A stretch of DNA of 64,000 nt from Micromonospora sp. NBC_01813 (lineage in GTDB: Bacteria > Actinomycetota > Actinomycetes > Mycobacteriales > Micromonosporaceae): contig NZ_CP109067.1 in assembly GCF_035917335.1 (NCBI RefSeq), forward strand, positions 4,587,001-4,651,000. The letters are read 5' to 3'. Positions 17,086 to 24,714 of the stretch are shown piece after piece; within the stretch, counting starts at the first letter, position 1, and each line of letters starts with the position of its first letter. Position numbers and translations under genes: made by a program. The notes under the pieces were generated by a model. It made no database searches. It had not been told where the DNA came from and saw only the letters and a program-made list of their open reading frames with translations.

Positions 17086-17424
17086 TCAGGCGACGGCGAG
17101 GGCGGTCAGGGCGTCGGCGGTGTCGGTGTCGAGCGGGGCCAGATCGGCGGAGGGCTCGACGGCGCGGGCAGTGATCTCCCAGCCGTGCCACGTCGGCCAG
17201 GCAGTCAGCGACCGGTAGGGCTGGCCGTCCGCCTGGTTGGTGTAGGTGTATTCGTGGCCCATGACGTCGGGGCCGTCCAGGCCGGCGGCGGCCAGCCACG
17301 CCCGCAGGGCGGCGAACGAGTCAAAGTCGACGGCCAGGGAGCCGTCGCCCCGGTCGCGGACCGCGACCGGGTCCGCGAGCAGCAGCAGTTCAGCCAGCAG
17401 CGCCCGGCGCGGCTTCCTGGTCAT
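17086..17424 (-). CDS. Hypothetical protein of transfer operon
   Basis: A 112-residue acidic protein from the ATG at 17424. It begins TRKPRRALLAELLLLADPVAVRDRGDGSLAV and continues with many aromatic residues (HEYTYTNQADGQPYRSLTAWPTWHGW). The length and composition are protein-like and the start overlaps the upstream stop. No family assigned. Confidence 0.65.
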   Translation of the reverse strand: MTRKPRRALLAELLLLADPVAVRDRGDGSLAVDFDSFAALRAWLAAAGLDGPDVMGHEYTYTNQADGQPYRSLTAWPTWHGWEITARAVEPSADLAPLDTDTADALTALAVA

Positions 17425-17795
17425 GCGGCAACCTCCGATGGGTAGGCGCAGTCGACGCATTCGCCGAGGCTGCGCGGGATGCAGTAGGGCTTGATGTGCC
17501 GGCAGGTCGGGCAGGTCCGGCGAGCGGTCAGAGCGGCGGCGACGGCCCGCAGCTGCGCGGGGGTCGCGGTCCGCCGAGGACGGGCCAGATCGACCCGGTA
17601 CAGGTAGGCGGTGCGGGTGCCGCCGACGCCACGCCAGAGGATCTGACCGGCGACCGGCTGACGACCAGGCCGAAGGCCGGCCGCACGTAGTTGCCGGCGG
17701 GTGGCGTAGCCGGCAGGTGCGCCCTGCCACCACCAGGTAGGGATGCCGTACCGGGAGCCGTCCGGATCCCAGTAGACGGCCCGTATCCGGGACAT
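17421..17795 (-). CDS. RRQL-motif small zinc-binding protein
   Basis: A 124-residue protein containing ATRRQLRAAGLRPGRQPVAGQ, a motif recurrent in proteins of actinomycete conjugative elements, and a C-terminal double CxxC (CPTCRHIKPYCIP, CVDCAYP) that probably binds zinc. It overlaps both neighbours by a few bases. Role unknown; nucleic-acid binding is plausible. Confidence 0.68.
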   Translation of the reverse strand: MSRIRAVYWDPDGSRYGIPTWWWQGAPAGYATRRQLRAAGLRPGRQPVAGQILWRGVGGTRTAYLYRVDLARPRRTATPAQLRAVAAALTARRTCPTCRHIKPYCIPRSLGECVDCAYPSEVAA

Positions 17796-18043
17796 CAGGC
17801 AGCGCGGTGCGGGTCACGCACGTAGGTGCGGCGGGTCGTGATGTCGGCGGCGACGCGGGTCACTCGGGTTGCCGCCCGGCGGTGCCGACGCCAATCCAGT
17901 TCGGTCGGGCCGCCGCTGTCAGCAGCGACGATCAGGGCAATCTCGGCGTCGAGCGCGTCCAGGTCGGCAGCGATCAACGGCCACTCAGCCTCGATCGCGG
18001 CTAGGTCGGAGGCGGACGGCTCGTGCCGGTCGTCGTGGTTCAC
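17795..18043 (-). CDS. DUF6284-like small protein
   Basis: An 82-residue protein from the GTG at 18043. The helical core SDLAAIEAEWPLIAADLDALDAEIALI followed by LDWRRHRRAATRVTRVAA matches the pattern of DUF6284 proteins from Streptomyces plasmids. The GTG overlaps the stop of the upstream gene (GTGA). Function unknown. Confidence 0.68.
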   Translation of the reverse strand: MNHDDRHEPSASDLAAIEAEWPLIAADLDALDAEIALIVAADSGGPTELDWRRHRRAATRVTRVAADITTRRTYVRDPHRAA

Positions 18044-18207
18044 TTCGATCGGTTCCTTCCGGTACGGCGAGAGCGCGACTGCTGGCAGGGCCGGCAGTGC
18101 TGCTCGTTGGGGGCCAGCGGGGCGAGCCGCTCGCAGCGGTCGCAGGTACGCCATACGGCGCTGTTCTTGGTGGTCACTCGGACGGCAGCGAAGACGCTCA
18201 CGGTCAT
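18040..18207 (-). CDS. 55-residue zinc-ribbon protein, first gene of the element A operon
   Basis: ATG at 18207 is preceded by GGAGGTG. The product carries two CxxC pairs (TCDRCERLAPLAPNEQHCRPC), a compact zinc ribbon, and a basic tail. It is translationally coupled to the following gene. It is probably the first gene of the long transfer and replication operon, about 220 bp downstream of the TATAC palindromes. Confidence 0.7.
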   Translation of the reverse strand: MTVSVFAAVRVTTKNSAVWRTCDRCERLAPLAPNEQHCRPCQQSRSRRTGRNRSK

Positions 18208-18429
18208 GACGGCTCACCTCCACAAGCGAGGATCAAGACGGGAAGCCTGGGGTGAGGTCGCGCGCCAAAATCACCGCGACCTCACCCCGAGGCAGTTGCA
18301 AAGAGGCAGAAGACGTTCCGCGCGCAACACGGCGCTTCTGCTGTGGAGTTGTCAGAAAACGACCAGGCAGGCGGTCCGTAGGCGTGCGGCGAAGTACCGC
18401 CTTCCCCGGCTTCCGACCAGCTTGGGAAC

Positions 18430-18474
18430 AGCGTATACGCAGTTGCGTATACGCACAAGTCCTGCGCATACGCA
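18430..18474. promoter_or_regulatory. Three TGCGTATACGCA-type operators before the element A operon
   Basis: Near-palindrome AGCGTATACGCA at 18430-18441 (core 18431-18440), perfect TGCGTATACGCA at 18444-18455, and TGCGCATACGCA at 18463-18474. Related sites lie just before the GntR gene (20193-20219). The shared form TGnGTATACnCA points to the element's own GntR/UTRA repressor as the binder. The remaining 18208-18596 shows no gene. Confidence 0.8.
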
Positions 18475-18602
18475 GAGGTCAGGGGCTTGACGACGGTGGA
18501 TCGCAGCGGCGGATCGATCCACGCCGCGAGAGCGACGGCACGTCGGCGACCCGGTGACGGCGCGGGTCAAGGCCCGGCGGCCGTCGCGGGCTAACCTTGG
18601 GC

Positions 18603-19433
18603 GTGGCTGAGCTGATGCTGACCGACGACCGCCGTACCGAACTGCTCGCGCTGCTAAGCGACCAGCAGCGATTGAGGGCCGAATATCCCAACGTTGCCGA
18701 CTACTTGGAGATGGCCCCGATGCTGTCGGGGACAGGCAATGAGCAAGCGGACGCCGAATTCGGACTGCGTTTTGCGCATTTCCTCACGGGTGGCTCGTCG
18801 TCGACAGGAAACCCGTATTGGGAGGTCGTAGAGCCATTCGTATCTCAGCGCGAGAGGCGTCGAGTCGTAGACGGGGGAAACGTCAGCGGCAGTGCGAGGC
18901 TTGCATTCGCACAGACCATCCTGCAGAGGCACTACGCGTACGCTATTCCGTCGCCGGAGACGGTAGAGTGGTGCTTGCGGTTCAGCGACGGGAGTGGCGT
19001 CGTTGAGATCGGGGCCGGTCGAGGCTATTGGGCAGCCCAGCTAGCCAAGGCTGGAATCGAGGTTCGTGCCTACGACTCCGAACCGCCTGGCCAGACGAAC
19101 AACGCATCATTTCCGCGTGTGCCCGGCCAGCCTGACACTTGGTATGAAGTTGGTGATCTGGCCGAACCTGTCTCGGCTGTGCGTGGTGAGGATGTTCTCT
19201 TGCTTTGCTGGCCTCCTGGATGGGGCGACAGGATGGCATCCGATTCCCTAGCCGCATTCGAGCGAAGTGGAGGTAACCGCCTCATCTTCATCGGCGAACC
19301 CAAGGGCGGGAAGACGGGTGACGACGCGTTCTTCGAGCGACTGACAGAGGCTTGGGTTATGGAATCGCGGGACGAAAGCTACGTTTCGTGGTGGAACCTG
19401 GCGGACGTGGCTCAAGGCTGGCGGCGGCGATGA
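18603..19433 (+). CDS. Class I SAM-dependent methyltransferase, AICE cargo
   Basis: A 276-residue protein, the only long plus-strand gene in element A. It has a Rossmann SAM-binding motif VVEIGAGRGYWAAQLAKAG, an acidic strand end (VRAYDSEPP) and a catalytic-looking LLLCWPPGWGD, the WPP variant of the (N/D)PPY loop. The C-terminus ends SYVSWWNLADVAQGW. The substrate is unknown; base methylation in DNA or RNA is possible. The GTG at 18603 lies six bases after TAACCT, a -10-like box, so the mRNA may be leaderless. Base composition is less GC-rich than its neighbours, suggesting separate acquisition. It converges on the GntR gene. Confidence 0.72.
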   Translation: MAELMLTDDRRTELLALLSDQQRLRAEYPNVADYLEMAPMLSGTGNEQADAEFGLRFAHFLTGGSSSTGNPYWEVVEPFVSQRERRRVVDGGNVSGSARLAFAQTILQRHYAYAIPSPETVEWCLRFSDGSGVVEIGAGRGYWAAQLAKAGIEVRAYDSEPPGQTNNASFPRVPGQPDTWYEVGDLAEPVSAVRGEDVLLLCWPPGWGDRMASDSLAAFERSGGNRLIFIGEPKGGKTGDDAFFERLTEAWVMESRDESYVSWWNLADVAQGWRRR

Positions 19434-19474
19434 AGAAGCCCCGGTCGTCCGACAGGGCACGACCGGGGCTTCTT
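19433..19474. terminator. Bidirectional terminator between methyltransferase and GntR genes
   Basis: Perfect 16-bp stem (19433-19448 with 19459-19474) with a 10-nt loop between convergent genes. Confidence 0.85.
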
Positions 19475-19482
19475 GGGGCTCG

Positions 19483-20148
19483 TTACCTGAGCGGCATCCG
19501 GAACGTGAATGCGTCGTAGCGGTTCCATGGGTACGTCACATCCGAGACCATGATCGTGCGCCCCTCTGCGGTAAAGAATCGCTGATGCACAGTCTTGGTC
19601 AATTCGCCCGCTGGCGTTTCGAGCCATGCGGCATGCGTTGGCGTCGGGATTCGGTCCGCGATTGTTTCCTTCAGGGTGGCAGCGCTCGATGTGTCCGTGA
19701 TGCCGGGGGCAAGGTACGTATCCGAGATGGAGATGGGCCGCCCGTCCTCCGTAGCCCTGGTTACGATAAGCGTTATTTCGTCGCCCGGGTCAATGCCGAA
19801 TGCTTCGGCAAGAAGGCTGGTAGCCGGCACCTGACTGCTATCGCGCTCGACCTGAACTTCGCTCGAAGATTCGTTAGTGAACGTCGTTTCCGCACTCTCC
19901 ATCTGTCGCTCTGGTGACACTCGTACAAGGTTGGGGCGATCCGTCACGAAGACGCCGCGCCGCTGGACGGTTCTTACCAGTCCCTGACTTTGTAGAAGTT
20001 CGACTGCTTTCCGTACGACAATGTCGGACACTCCGTTCTTTTTGGCGATCTCCGAATAGCTCGGAAGTTGCACCCCGGGCGGAAGGTCGCCGTTGCGGAT
20101 CTTCCGCGCGTATTGCCCCGCGATGGAGACGTAGGCGGGCTCCTCCAT
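19483..20148 (-). CDS. GntR-family (UTRA) repressor of element A
   Basis: A 221-residue regulator with an N-terminal GntR winged helix (AGQYARKIRNGDLPPGVQLPSYSEIAKKNG, VVRKAVELLQSQGLVRT) and a C-terminal UTRA ligand domain (AFGIDPGDEITLIVTRATEDGRP, ending AEGRTIMVSDVTYPWNRYDAF). It occupies the position of KorSA-type repressors in AICEs such as pSAM2, which hold transfer and replication genes silent. Candidate operators lie 45-71 bp upstream of its own start and before the main operon, implying autoregulation. The UTRA pocket suggests release by a small molecule. Confidence 0.88.
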   Translation of the reverse strand: MEEPAYVSIAGQYARKIRNGDLPPGVQLPSYSEIAKKNGVSDIVVRKAVELLQSQGLVRTVQRRGVFVTDRPNLVRVSPERQMESAETTFTNESSSEVQVERDSSQVPATSLLAEAFGIDPGDEITLIVTRATEDGRPISISDTYLAPGITDTSSAATLKETIADRIPTPTHAAWLETPAGELTKTVHQRFFTAEGRTIMVSDVTYPWNRYDAFTFRMPLR

Positions 20149-20192
20149 GACTGTCTTCCCTTCACTGGTTAGGACTAAGCGCGTCAGCCACT

Positions 20193-20219
20193 CTGAGTAT
20201 ACTCAGCATCGTATACGCA
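20193..20219. promoter_or_regulatory. Autoregulatory operators of the GntR gene
   Basis: CTGAGTATACTCAG (20193-20206) is a perfect palindrome, followed by TCGTATACGCA (20209-20219). They share the GTATAC core with the sites at 18430-18474 and lie just upstream of the repressor's start codon. Confidence 0.75.
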
Positions 20220-20411
20220 GGCCATCGGTCGGGGTAGGTGAGCTTCTCCTCTACGGCTGACAGTCCGGGTCGGCACAAGCGCTCTCGGGAGAATCTTGGG
20301 AGACGAACCCTGCAAGTACGGCGTACGCAGCCCTAGGTAAACCGACGAGTACCAACGCTCTGACCTGGGCCAACGCCGAGAATCCGAGGTCCGCCGTGCA
20401 ACCGGACCTAC

Positions 20412-20456
20412 TTCGGGACGAAGAGGTCGTCGGTTCGAATCCGGCCACCCCGACCA
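20412..20456 (+). repeat. attR: second copy of the tRNA-Pro 45-bp repeat
   Basis: Identical to 6083-6127, but preceded by unrelated sequence, so it is not a tRNA gene. It ends element A and lies 187 bp from the stop of the second integrase, so it may also be the left junction of element B. Confidence 0.93.
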
Positions 20457-20458
20457 AG

Positions 20459-20498
20459 GTAAGGCCCTGACCAGCAAAAACGCCGGTCAGGGCCTTAC
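20459..20498 (+). terminator. Terminator following attR
   Basis: Perfect 14-bp stem (20459-20472 with 20485-20498) and a 12-nt loop, 2 bp past the tRNA remnant. It is probably the terminator displaced from the tRNA when element A integrated, or that of element B if B integrated earlier. Confidence 0.75.
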
Positions 20499-20643
20499 GC
20501 TTGTCTATGTGATTTTGAATCACCCCCCGGAAACCCCCCACAAACGCCGGGGGGCGACCACGTTCGTTGGGCGGGGTGGGCCTGTCCGTCAGGCGTTCGT
20601 CTTTGCGGGACTACGCGGCCCGGGACGGCCCATGATCCCGGTG

Positions 20644-21828
20644 CTAGGGGCTGGTTGTCGTCGGGCTGGCCCCGAGCTGTTCGAGGATGTGGGAGCTATC
20701 CGGGGCGAGGGCGGGCTTGACGATGTAGTGCTTCTTGGTGATCTCCTTGCTTCCGTGTCCAAGCTGGGCGGCGGCACTGTCTGTGTCAGCCTCTTTGTCG
20801 ATGAGCGTGGCGACGGTCTTGCGGAAGGTGTGCGGGGTGACCCATTCGAGGCCGGTGTCGGCGCGGGCTTGCCGCCATTGACGACGAACGTTCTGCGGGG
20901 ACAGCCAGGTGCCGCGCCGGGAGGCGAAGATCGCGTCGTGGGGGTTGTCGGCGGCGTTGAGCTTGCGGGCCAGCAGCATCCCGACCGCGAACCGAGGCAG
21001 GACCACCGTCCGGTAGCCGGCGTCGGACTTCGTCCACTCCTGCCGGAAGAAGCCCTTGCCTTTGACGTAGACGATGGTGCCGCAGATGGTCACGGTCGGC
21101 TGTTCGGTGCCGAGGTCCGCGTCTTCCCACCGCCCGGCCAGGATCTCGCCGATACGGGCGCCGGTGGCGAGCATGAGGTCGACGATGTCGGCCAGGTCGC
21201 CGGTGTGCCGAGGTCCCGGCTTGCCGGGTGTGGGCTGCTGCCACTGGCGGATCGCCGAGCGGACGCCTTCCAGGTGCTCGGTTTCGAGGGCGCGCACGGT
21301 GCGGCGTGGCTTGCGAAGGCGACCGGTTTCCCGGACGGGGTTGGTGGTGAGCGCACCACGGCGTACCGCCAAGGCGAACATCTGCCCGAGAACGACCTTC
21401 GCGTTCTTGGCCGCTGACGGGCGGTCTGTGGCCACCTCGCGCAGGAACTTGTCGAGGCGGCCGACGCCGGCCTCTCGGATGCGCAGGTTACCCAGGGCGG
21501 GCAGGATCGCGGTTCGCAGGCTGGTCTCGTACTTGTTGATGGTCTGCGGGGCGACACGTTCCTCTGCGGTGATCTCCTCGATCCACAGGTTGGCCAGGGT
21601 GCTGACGTGGGTGTCCCTGGTGATCTCGTCGTCGTTCGGGGTGGCGCGGTCGCGCATCTTCTCCTTGAGTGCCCGGGTGGCGGCGGGGCCGGTGGTGCCG
21701 GTGGCTTCGACATCGCGGGTCTTGCCGTCGTAGTCGCGGAATCGGGCTCGGGCGCAGTATCGGTTGGGGCCGAGCTTTTCGGTGCGGATGTTGCCCCAGG
21801 TGCCGATCGGGAGTGGGGGTCGGGCCAT
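20644..21828 (-). CDS. int: Tyrosine integrase of element B
   Basis: A 394-residue phage-type recombinase. The N-terminal DNA-binding domain (LGPNRYCARARFRDYDGKTR) and a SAM-like domain (about 73-160) precede the catalytic set: Arg225 (ATGARIGE), Lys in the beta hairpin (about 266-275), His333/Arg336 in PHTFRK, GHGS at 358-360 and nucleophile Tyr368 (KKHYIV). It has the usual length, unlike the element A integrase, and only distant similarity to it. Its 3' end points to the attR copy of the tRNA-Pro repeat. Confidence 0.93.
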   Translation of the reverse strand: MARPPLPIGTWGNIRTEKLGPNRYCARARFRDYDGKTRDVEATGTTGPAATRALKEKMRDRATPNDDEITRDTHVSTLANLWIEEITAEERVAPQTINKYETSLRTAILPALGNLRIREAGVGRLDKFLREVATDRPSAAKNAKVVLGQMFALAVRRGALTTNPVRETGRLRKPRRTVRALETEHLEGVRSAIRQWQQPTPGKPGPRHTGDLADIVDLMLATGARIGEILAGRWEDADLGTEQPTVTICGTIVYVKGKGFFRQEWTKSDAGYRTVVLPRFAVGMLLARKLNAADNPHDAIFASRRGTWLSPQNVRRQWRQARADTGLEWVTPHTFRKTVATLIDKEADTDSAAAQLGHGSKEITKKHYIVKPALAPDSSHILEQLGASPTTTSP

Positions 21829-21831
21829 GGC

Positions 21832-22044
21832 TCAGCGCTCCGGGTCGGTGTGGGCGTCGAGCCAGCGTTCGACCTCGCTGCGCCGGTAGCGCAGGGTGTT
21901 GCCGACGCGGATGGCGCGGGGTCCTTTGCCTCGGCTGTGCCAGGCGTAGAGGGTGTTCTTCGGCTTGCCCAGCCAGGCTGCGACGTCATCGATGGTGAGC
22001 AGAGGGTCGGGTCGCCATTCGGCGGCGGCGGTCGGCGTAGTCAT
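21832..22044 (-). CDS. xis: Excisionase/helix-turn-helix protein of element B
   Basis: A 70-residue MerR-type domain: LLTIDDVAAWLGKPKNTLYAWH, then RGKGPRAIRVGNTLRYRRSEVERWLDAH. This is the typical actinomycete excisionase fold. The ATG at 22044 overlaps the methyltransferase stop (ATGA), and the gene ends 3 bp before the integrase start, so xis and int are expressed together with the methyltransferases. Confidence 0.88.
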   Translation of the reverse strand: MTTPTAAAEWRPDPLLTIDDVAAWLGKPKNTLYAWHSRGKGPRAIRVGNTLRYRRSEVERWLDAHTDPER

Positions 22045-23339
22045 CGCCGGCCTGCCGCATCGGACGAACCGGGCTGCGGGGGCGTGTCGTGGTCGGCGGA
22101 TGGCCGGTGGACGGTGGCATCTGTCCGTACGGACCCCGGCATGGGGCGTGGGTAGGGCAGGCACGGATCGGGTGTCCTTTCAGCGCCCCGGCCCGGGTGG
22201 GCCGGGGGTGCGGTGGTGCCACCCGCGTTGGCGGGGGGCACCGGTTGTGGACGTCGATCCACGCGTGGTGGGGTGAAGGCATCAAGCCTGTGATCACGGC
22301 GCGCATCGCCGGTGACTGGCCGAGGCGATGTCGGGTGACGCCCGAGGGCGGGCGGCTGACCGAGTATGGATTCGTGTCGCGAGTGCGTCGGTTCGGCCGA
22401 ACTCGCGGAGATCTGTGGGGCTTTGAGGATCAAAACGTCTTCGTGCTGGACGAGCCATTGCGGGTCACCGGTGGCGATGGCGTCTCGGGTGTTCTTCTGC
22501 TGGAAGAAGGAGGCGCGAGGGATGATTACGCCGTCGCGAACGCCGCAGATGAGGGCGATGCACTCTTCGACGAGTTCGAGGCCGGCGTTGATGCCGGCGG
22601 CGGCGACCATGCCGGGGATGTCGATGAGTTCGCCGTGGCGGCGGTAGGGCCGGGCGGTGACGACGACGTGTCCGCCGGGACGCAGGAGCTGGCGGCAGCC
22701 GGCGAGGATCGCGGTGAACCCGTCGGCGAGTTGGCCGTGGCTGCGGTAGGCGAGGTTGTCCGCGCCGCCGTACTTGTGGTTGATCTTGCGGACCTTGCCG
22801 CGTCTCGGGCCGGGGGTGCGGACGTGGCCGTGGGTGGACGGCCCGTACGGCGGTGAGGTGATGACCAAGGAGACCTGTCCGTGCAGACTGGCCGGCAGCA
22901 GTGCCGGCAGGGCGGTCGAGTCGCCGTGGAAGATCTCGCCCAGACCCGGCACCCCGAGTTGGACGGCGTGGCGGATGTTGTCCGCAGCCTTCGCGACCCA
23001 TGCGGCTTCGTACTCGACGCCGACGCCGTGGCGGCCAAGGTGCATGGCCTCGACGACGGTGGTGCCGATGCCGGCCATGGGGTCGAGGACCACGTCACCG
23101 GGGTTGGTGTAGGTGCGGATGGCGTACCGGGGGATGGTGGGCAGCATCTTTCCGGGGTGGGTCAACGACTCCGGGGTGTATCGGCCGCGACGCAGGTCAC
23201 GCGATGCGGTTTGACCGGTGAGCCAGACCGATCCGAGGTGGCCCTCGTCGAGCAGCGCCGCCAGGTCCGACGCGCTGGGGTACGGCGATGCGGAGTCGTG
23301 GGGGTCGCCGAGGTGGAACGGCGGACGGGACTCAGACAT
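22041..23339 (-). CDS. DNA methyltransferase (SPPY type)
   Basis: A 432-residue protein with SAM-binding motif I DPMAGIGT at 86-93 and the catalytic loop TSPPYG at 161-166, in the order of gamma-class amino-methyltransferases. SPPY is common in N4-cytosine and some N6-adenine enzymes. HGVGVEYE is the acidic motif II, and LLRPGGHVVVTARP follows the catalytic loop. The last 110 residues are a low-complexity Pro/His/Arg tail that overlaps the excisionase gene region. The ATG at 23339 lies inside the end of the upstream paralogue. No restriction nuclease is adjacent, so it is probably an orphan enzyme protecting or marking the element. Confidence 0.82.
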   Translation of the reverse strand: MSESRPPFHLGDPHDSASPYPSASDLAALLDEGHLGSVWLTGQTASRDLRRGRYTPESLTHPGKMLPTIPRYAIRTYTNPGDVVLDPMAGIGTTVVEAMHLGRHGVGVEYEAAWVAKAADNIRHAVQLGVPGLGEIFHGDSTALPALLPASLHGQVSLVITSPPYGPSTHGHVRTPGPRRGKVRKINHKYGGADNLAYRSHGQLADGFTAILAGCRQLLRPGGHVVVTARPYRRHGELIDIPGMVAAAGINAGLELVEECIALICGVRDGVIIPRASFFQQKNTRDAIATGDPQWLVQHEDVLILKAPQISASSAEPTHSRHESILGQPPALGRHPTSPRPVTGDARRDHRLDAFTPPRVDRRPQPVPPANAGGTTAPPAHPGRGAERTPDPCLPYPRPMPGSVRTDATVHRPSADHDTPPQPGSSDAAGRR

Positions 23340-24081
23340 TGGCGTTCTCCTCACCGGTGGCGGTGGTTCCGAACACGACCAGATCCCGGAACGTCGGAAG
23401 GTGACGGCCAGCGAGTAGCCGCCGCCCGCCGTCGGCCTCACCGGGGTGTTCGGGGGCGGTGCGCGGCTCGTGCTCGGGCAGCGGGACAAGGACAGCGGGG
23501 ATGTGCTGGTGGTAGAAGAACCCGGCGGCGCGGGCGGCGGCGATGACCGTGGCGCGGTGGCTGACCTCGCCCGGCTGAGGCCGCGCGGCGGTGAGTCCGA
23601 CAAGCAGGAAACCGCCGGGGCGTAGCAGAGGCCGCCAGGTGCTCATCGCTGTGGCTATGCCGTCTCGGGCGAGGCCCTGTGCGCCCTGCGGCAGGGTCGC
23701 CAGGATCAGGTCGACACGTGGGCCGGGCCGTCGTGCGGCGTGGCGCGTCCGGCGTTCGGGGGCCGACGTTAGGAGCCGCACGTGTAGGCCGTGGCGACCG
23801 GTGAACAGCCGGGCCGGTACCCGGTCCAGGTAGGCGGTGGCCGTGATGGCGGCGGGGTGCGCGTCGAGGTCGAGCACCGCGTCACCGACGTGGGTGTAGC
23901 GGCGGATTAGGTAGGTGAGGTGGTTCGGGGATAGTCCGTGCCAGTCCGGCATTCCCGGACGGGGCGTGCGCGGGACGCGGGTGCGGGGAAGGAGCAGCCC
24001 GACCGGTGCCGGCTGAGGCCGGTTACCGGGGGCGGTGGAGCTGGGCTTCGGCATGGGCGTGTGGGCCACGTTCGCCGACAA
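23332..24081 (-). CDS. Degenerate methyltransferase paralogue, probably inactive partner
   Basis: A 249-residue protein collinear with the downstream methyltransferase: RRYTHVGDAVLDLDAHPAAIT matches its RTYTNPGDVVLDPMAGIGTT, and LLRPGGFLLVGLTAARP matches LLRPGGHVVVTARP. The SAM motif (DLDAHPAAI, 71-79) lacks the glycines and the catalytic SPPY is replaced by TLPQG (129-133). The start is uncertain (TTG 24081 or ATG 24054; no strong ribosome site). Its stop overlaps the active gene by 8 bp, consistent with stoichiometric production of a heterodimer subunit. Confidence 0.72.
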   Translation of the reverse strand: MSANVAHTPMPKPSSTAPGNRPQPAPVGLLLPRTRVPRTPRPGMPDWHGLSPNHLTYLIRRYTHVGDAVLDLDAHPAAITATAYLDRVPARLFTGRHGLHVRLLTSAPERRTRHAARRPGPRVDLILATLPQGAQGLARDGIATAMSTWRPLLRPGGFLLVGLTAARPQPGEVSHRATVIAAARAAGFFYHQHIPAVLVPLPEHEPRTAPEHPGEADGGRRLLAGRHLPTFRDLVVFGTTATGEENANV

Positions 24082-24088
24082 GCGCTGA

Positions 24089-24124
24089 CACTAGGGGATT
24101 ACAAATCCGGGCCTCGGATTGGAA
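24089..24124 (-). promoter_or_regulatory. 36-bp shared upstream element, left copy
   Basis: Contains CTAGGGGATTACAAATCC and the palindrome AATCCG-n5-CGGATT. An inverted copy with 2 mismatches lies at 25559-25594. In each case the element precedes an operon in the same orientation relative to transcription: here the methyltransferase-xis-int genes, there the pilin-VirB4-VirD4 genes. It is probably a shared promoter/operator. Confidence 0.6.
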
Positions 24125-24170
24125 GCCGCGCTCGTTGCCGATCGGGGCGGCGTCGCGCGACGCCGCCCGG

Positions 24171-24637
24171 TTGAACAAGATCCTCAACGGGTTGAACACG
24201 CAGGTCAGAGCCGTCGAGACGCCGGCTGTCGACATCACACGAGCCGCGCGGAGTGCCGACGCGCTCGGTGACCGGTTGAACAAGATCCTCGCTGGCTTGA
24301 ACAAGATCGTCATCTGCTTGAACACGAGGTGGCCGACCGCCTCGGGACCTTGAACATGATCGCGATGGGGCGTGAGTGCGCCCGGCGAGAGCCACTCGTG
24401 GCCGTCCTGCTTCACTCCCGTGCCTGCGTCGTAGGCGGCGCATGTTCAAGGGTGCCGTCTCGACGTGGCCGCGGCCGGCGTGATGGGCCTTGAACAGCCT
24501 GGCAACGGGTTGCACACCCCGACTCGGGGTGTCCGCCGGTTGACGTCGAGACGCATTGACCGGGACCGGCGACGGCCGGGTTGAACACCTGCGGAGACGC
24601 CTTGAACATGATCATCAGTGTTCATGATCTGTTCAAA
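24171..24637. repeat. TTGAACA repeat array
   Basis: About eleven copies of TTGAAC(A) or its complement lie in the non-coding 24171-24637, for example at 24171, 24192, 24276, 24297, 24318, 24350, 24444 (reverse), 24490, 24581, 24602 and near 24630 (reverse). Several continue as AAGATC or ATGATC, and 24602-24637 forms an inverted pair around TGATCAT. The array lies between divergent operons, so it may be a replication origin, partition site or operator array for element B. Confidence 0.7.
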
Positions 24638-24714
24638 GCCCCTGGTGGCGTGGTGGCACAGCGCCGACCGGCACTCCCGCCGGACGGCCACGGTCATCAC
24701 GAGGGAGCACCACC

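Noticed and set aside
20412-20456. Second tRNA-Pro gene
   Set aside because: Only the 3' part from the anticodon loop on is present; the acceptor 5' strand, D arm and anticodon 5' stem are absent.
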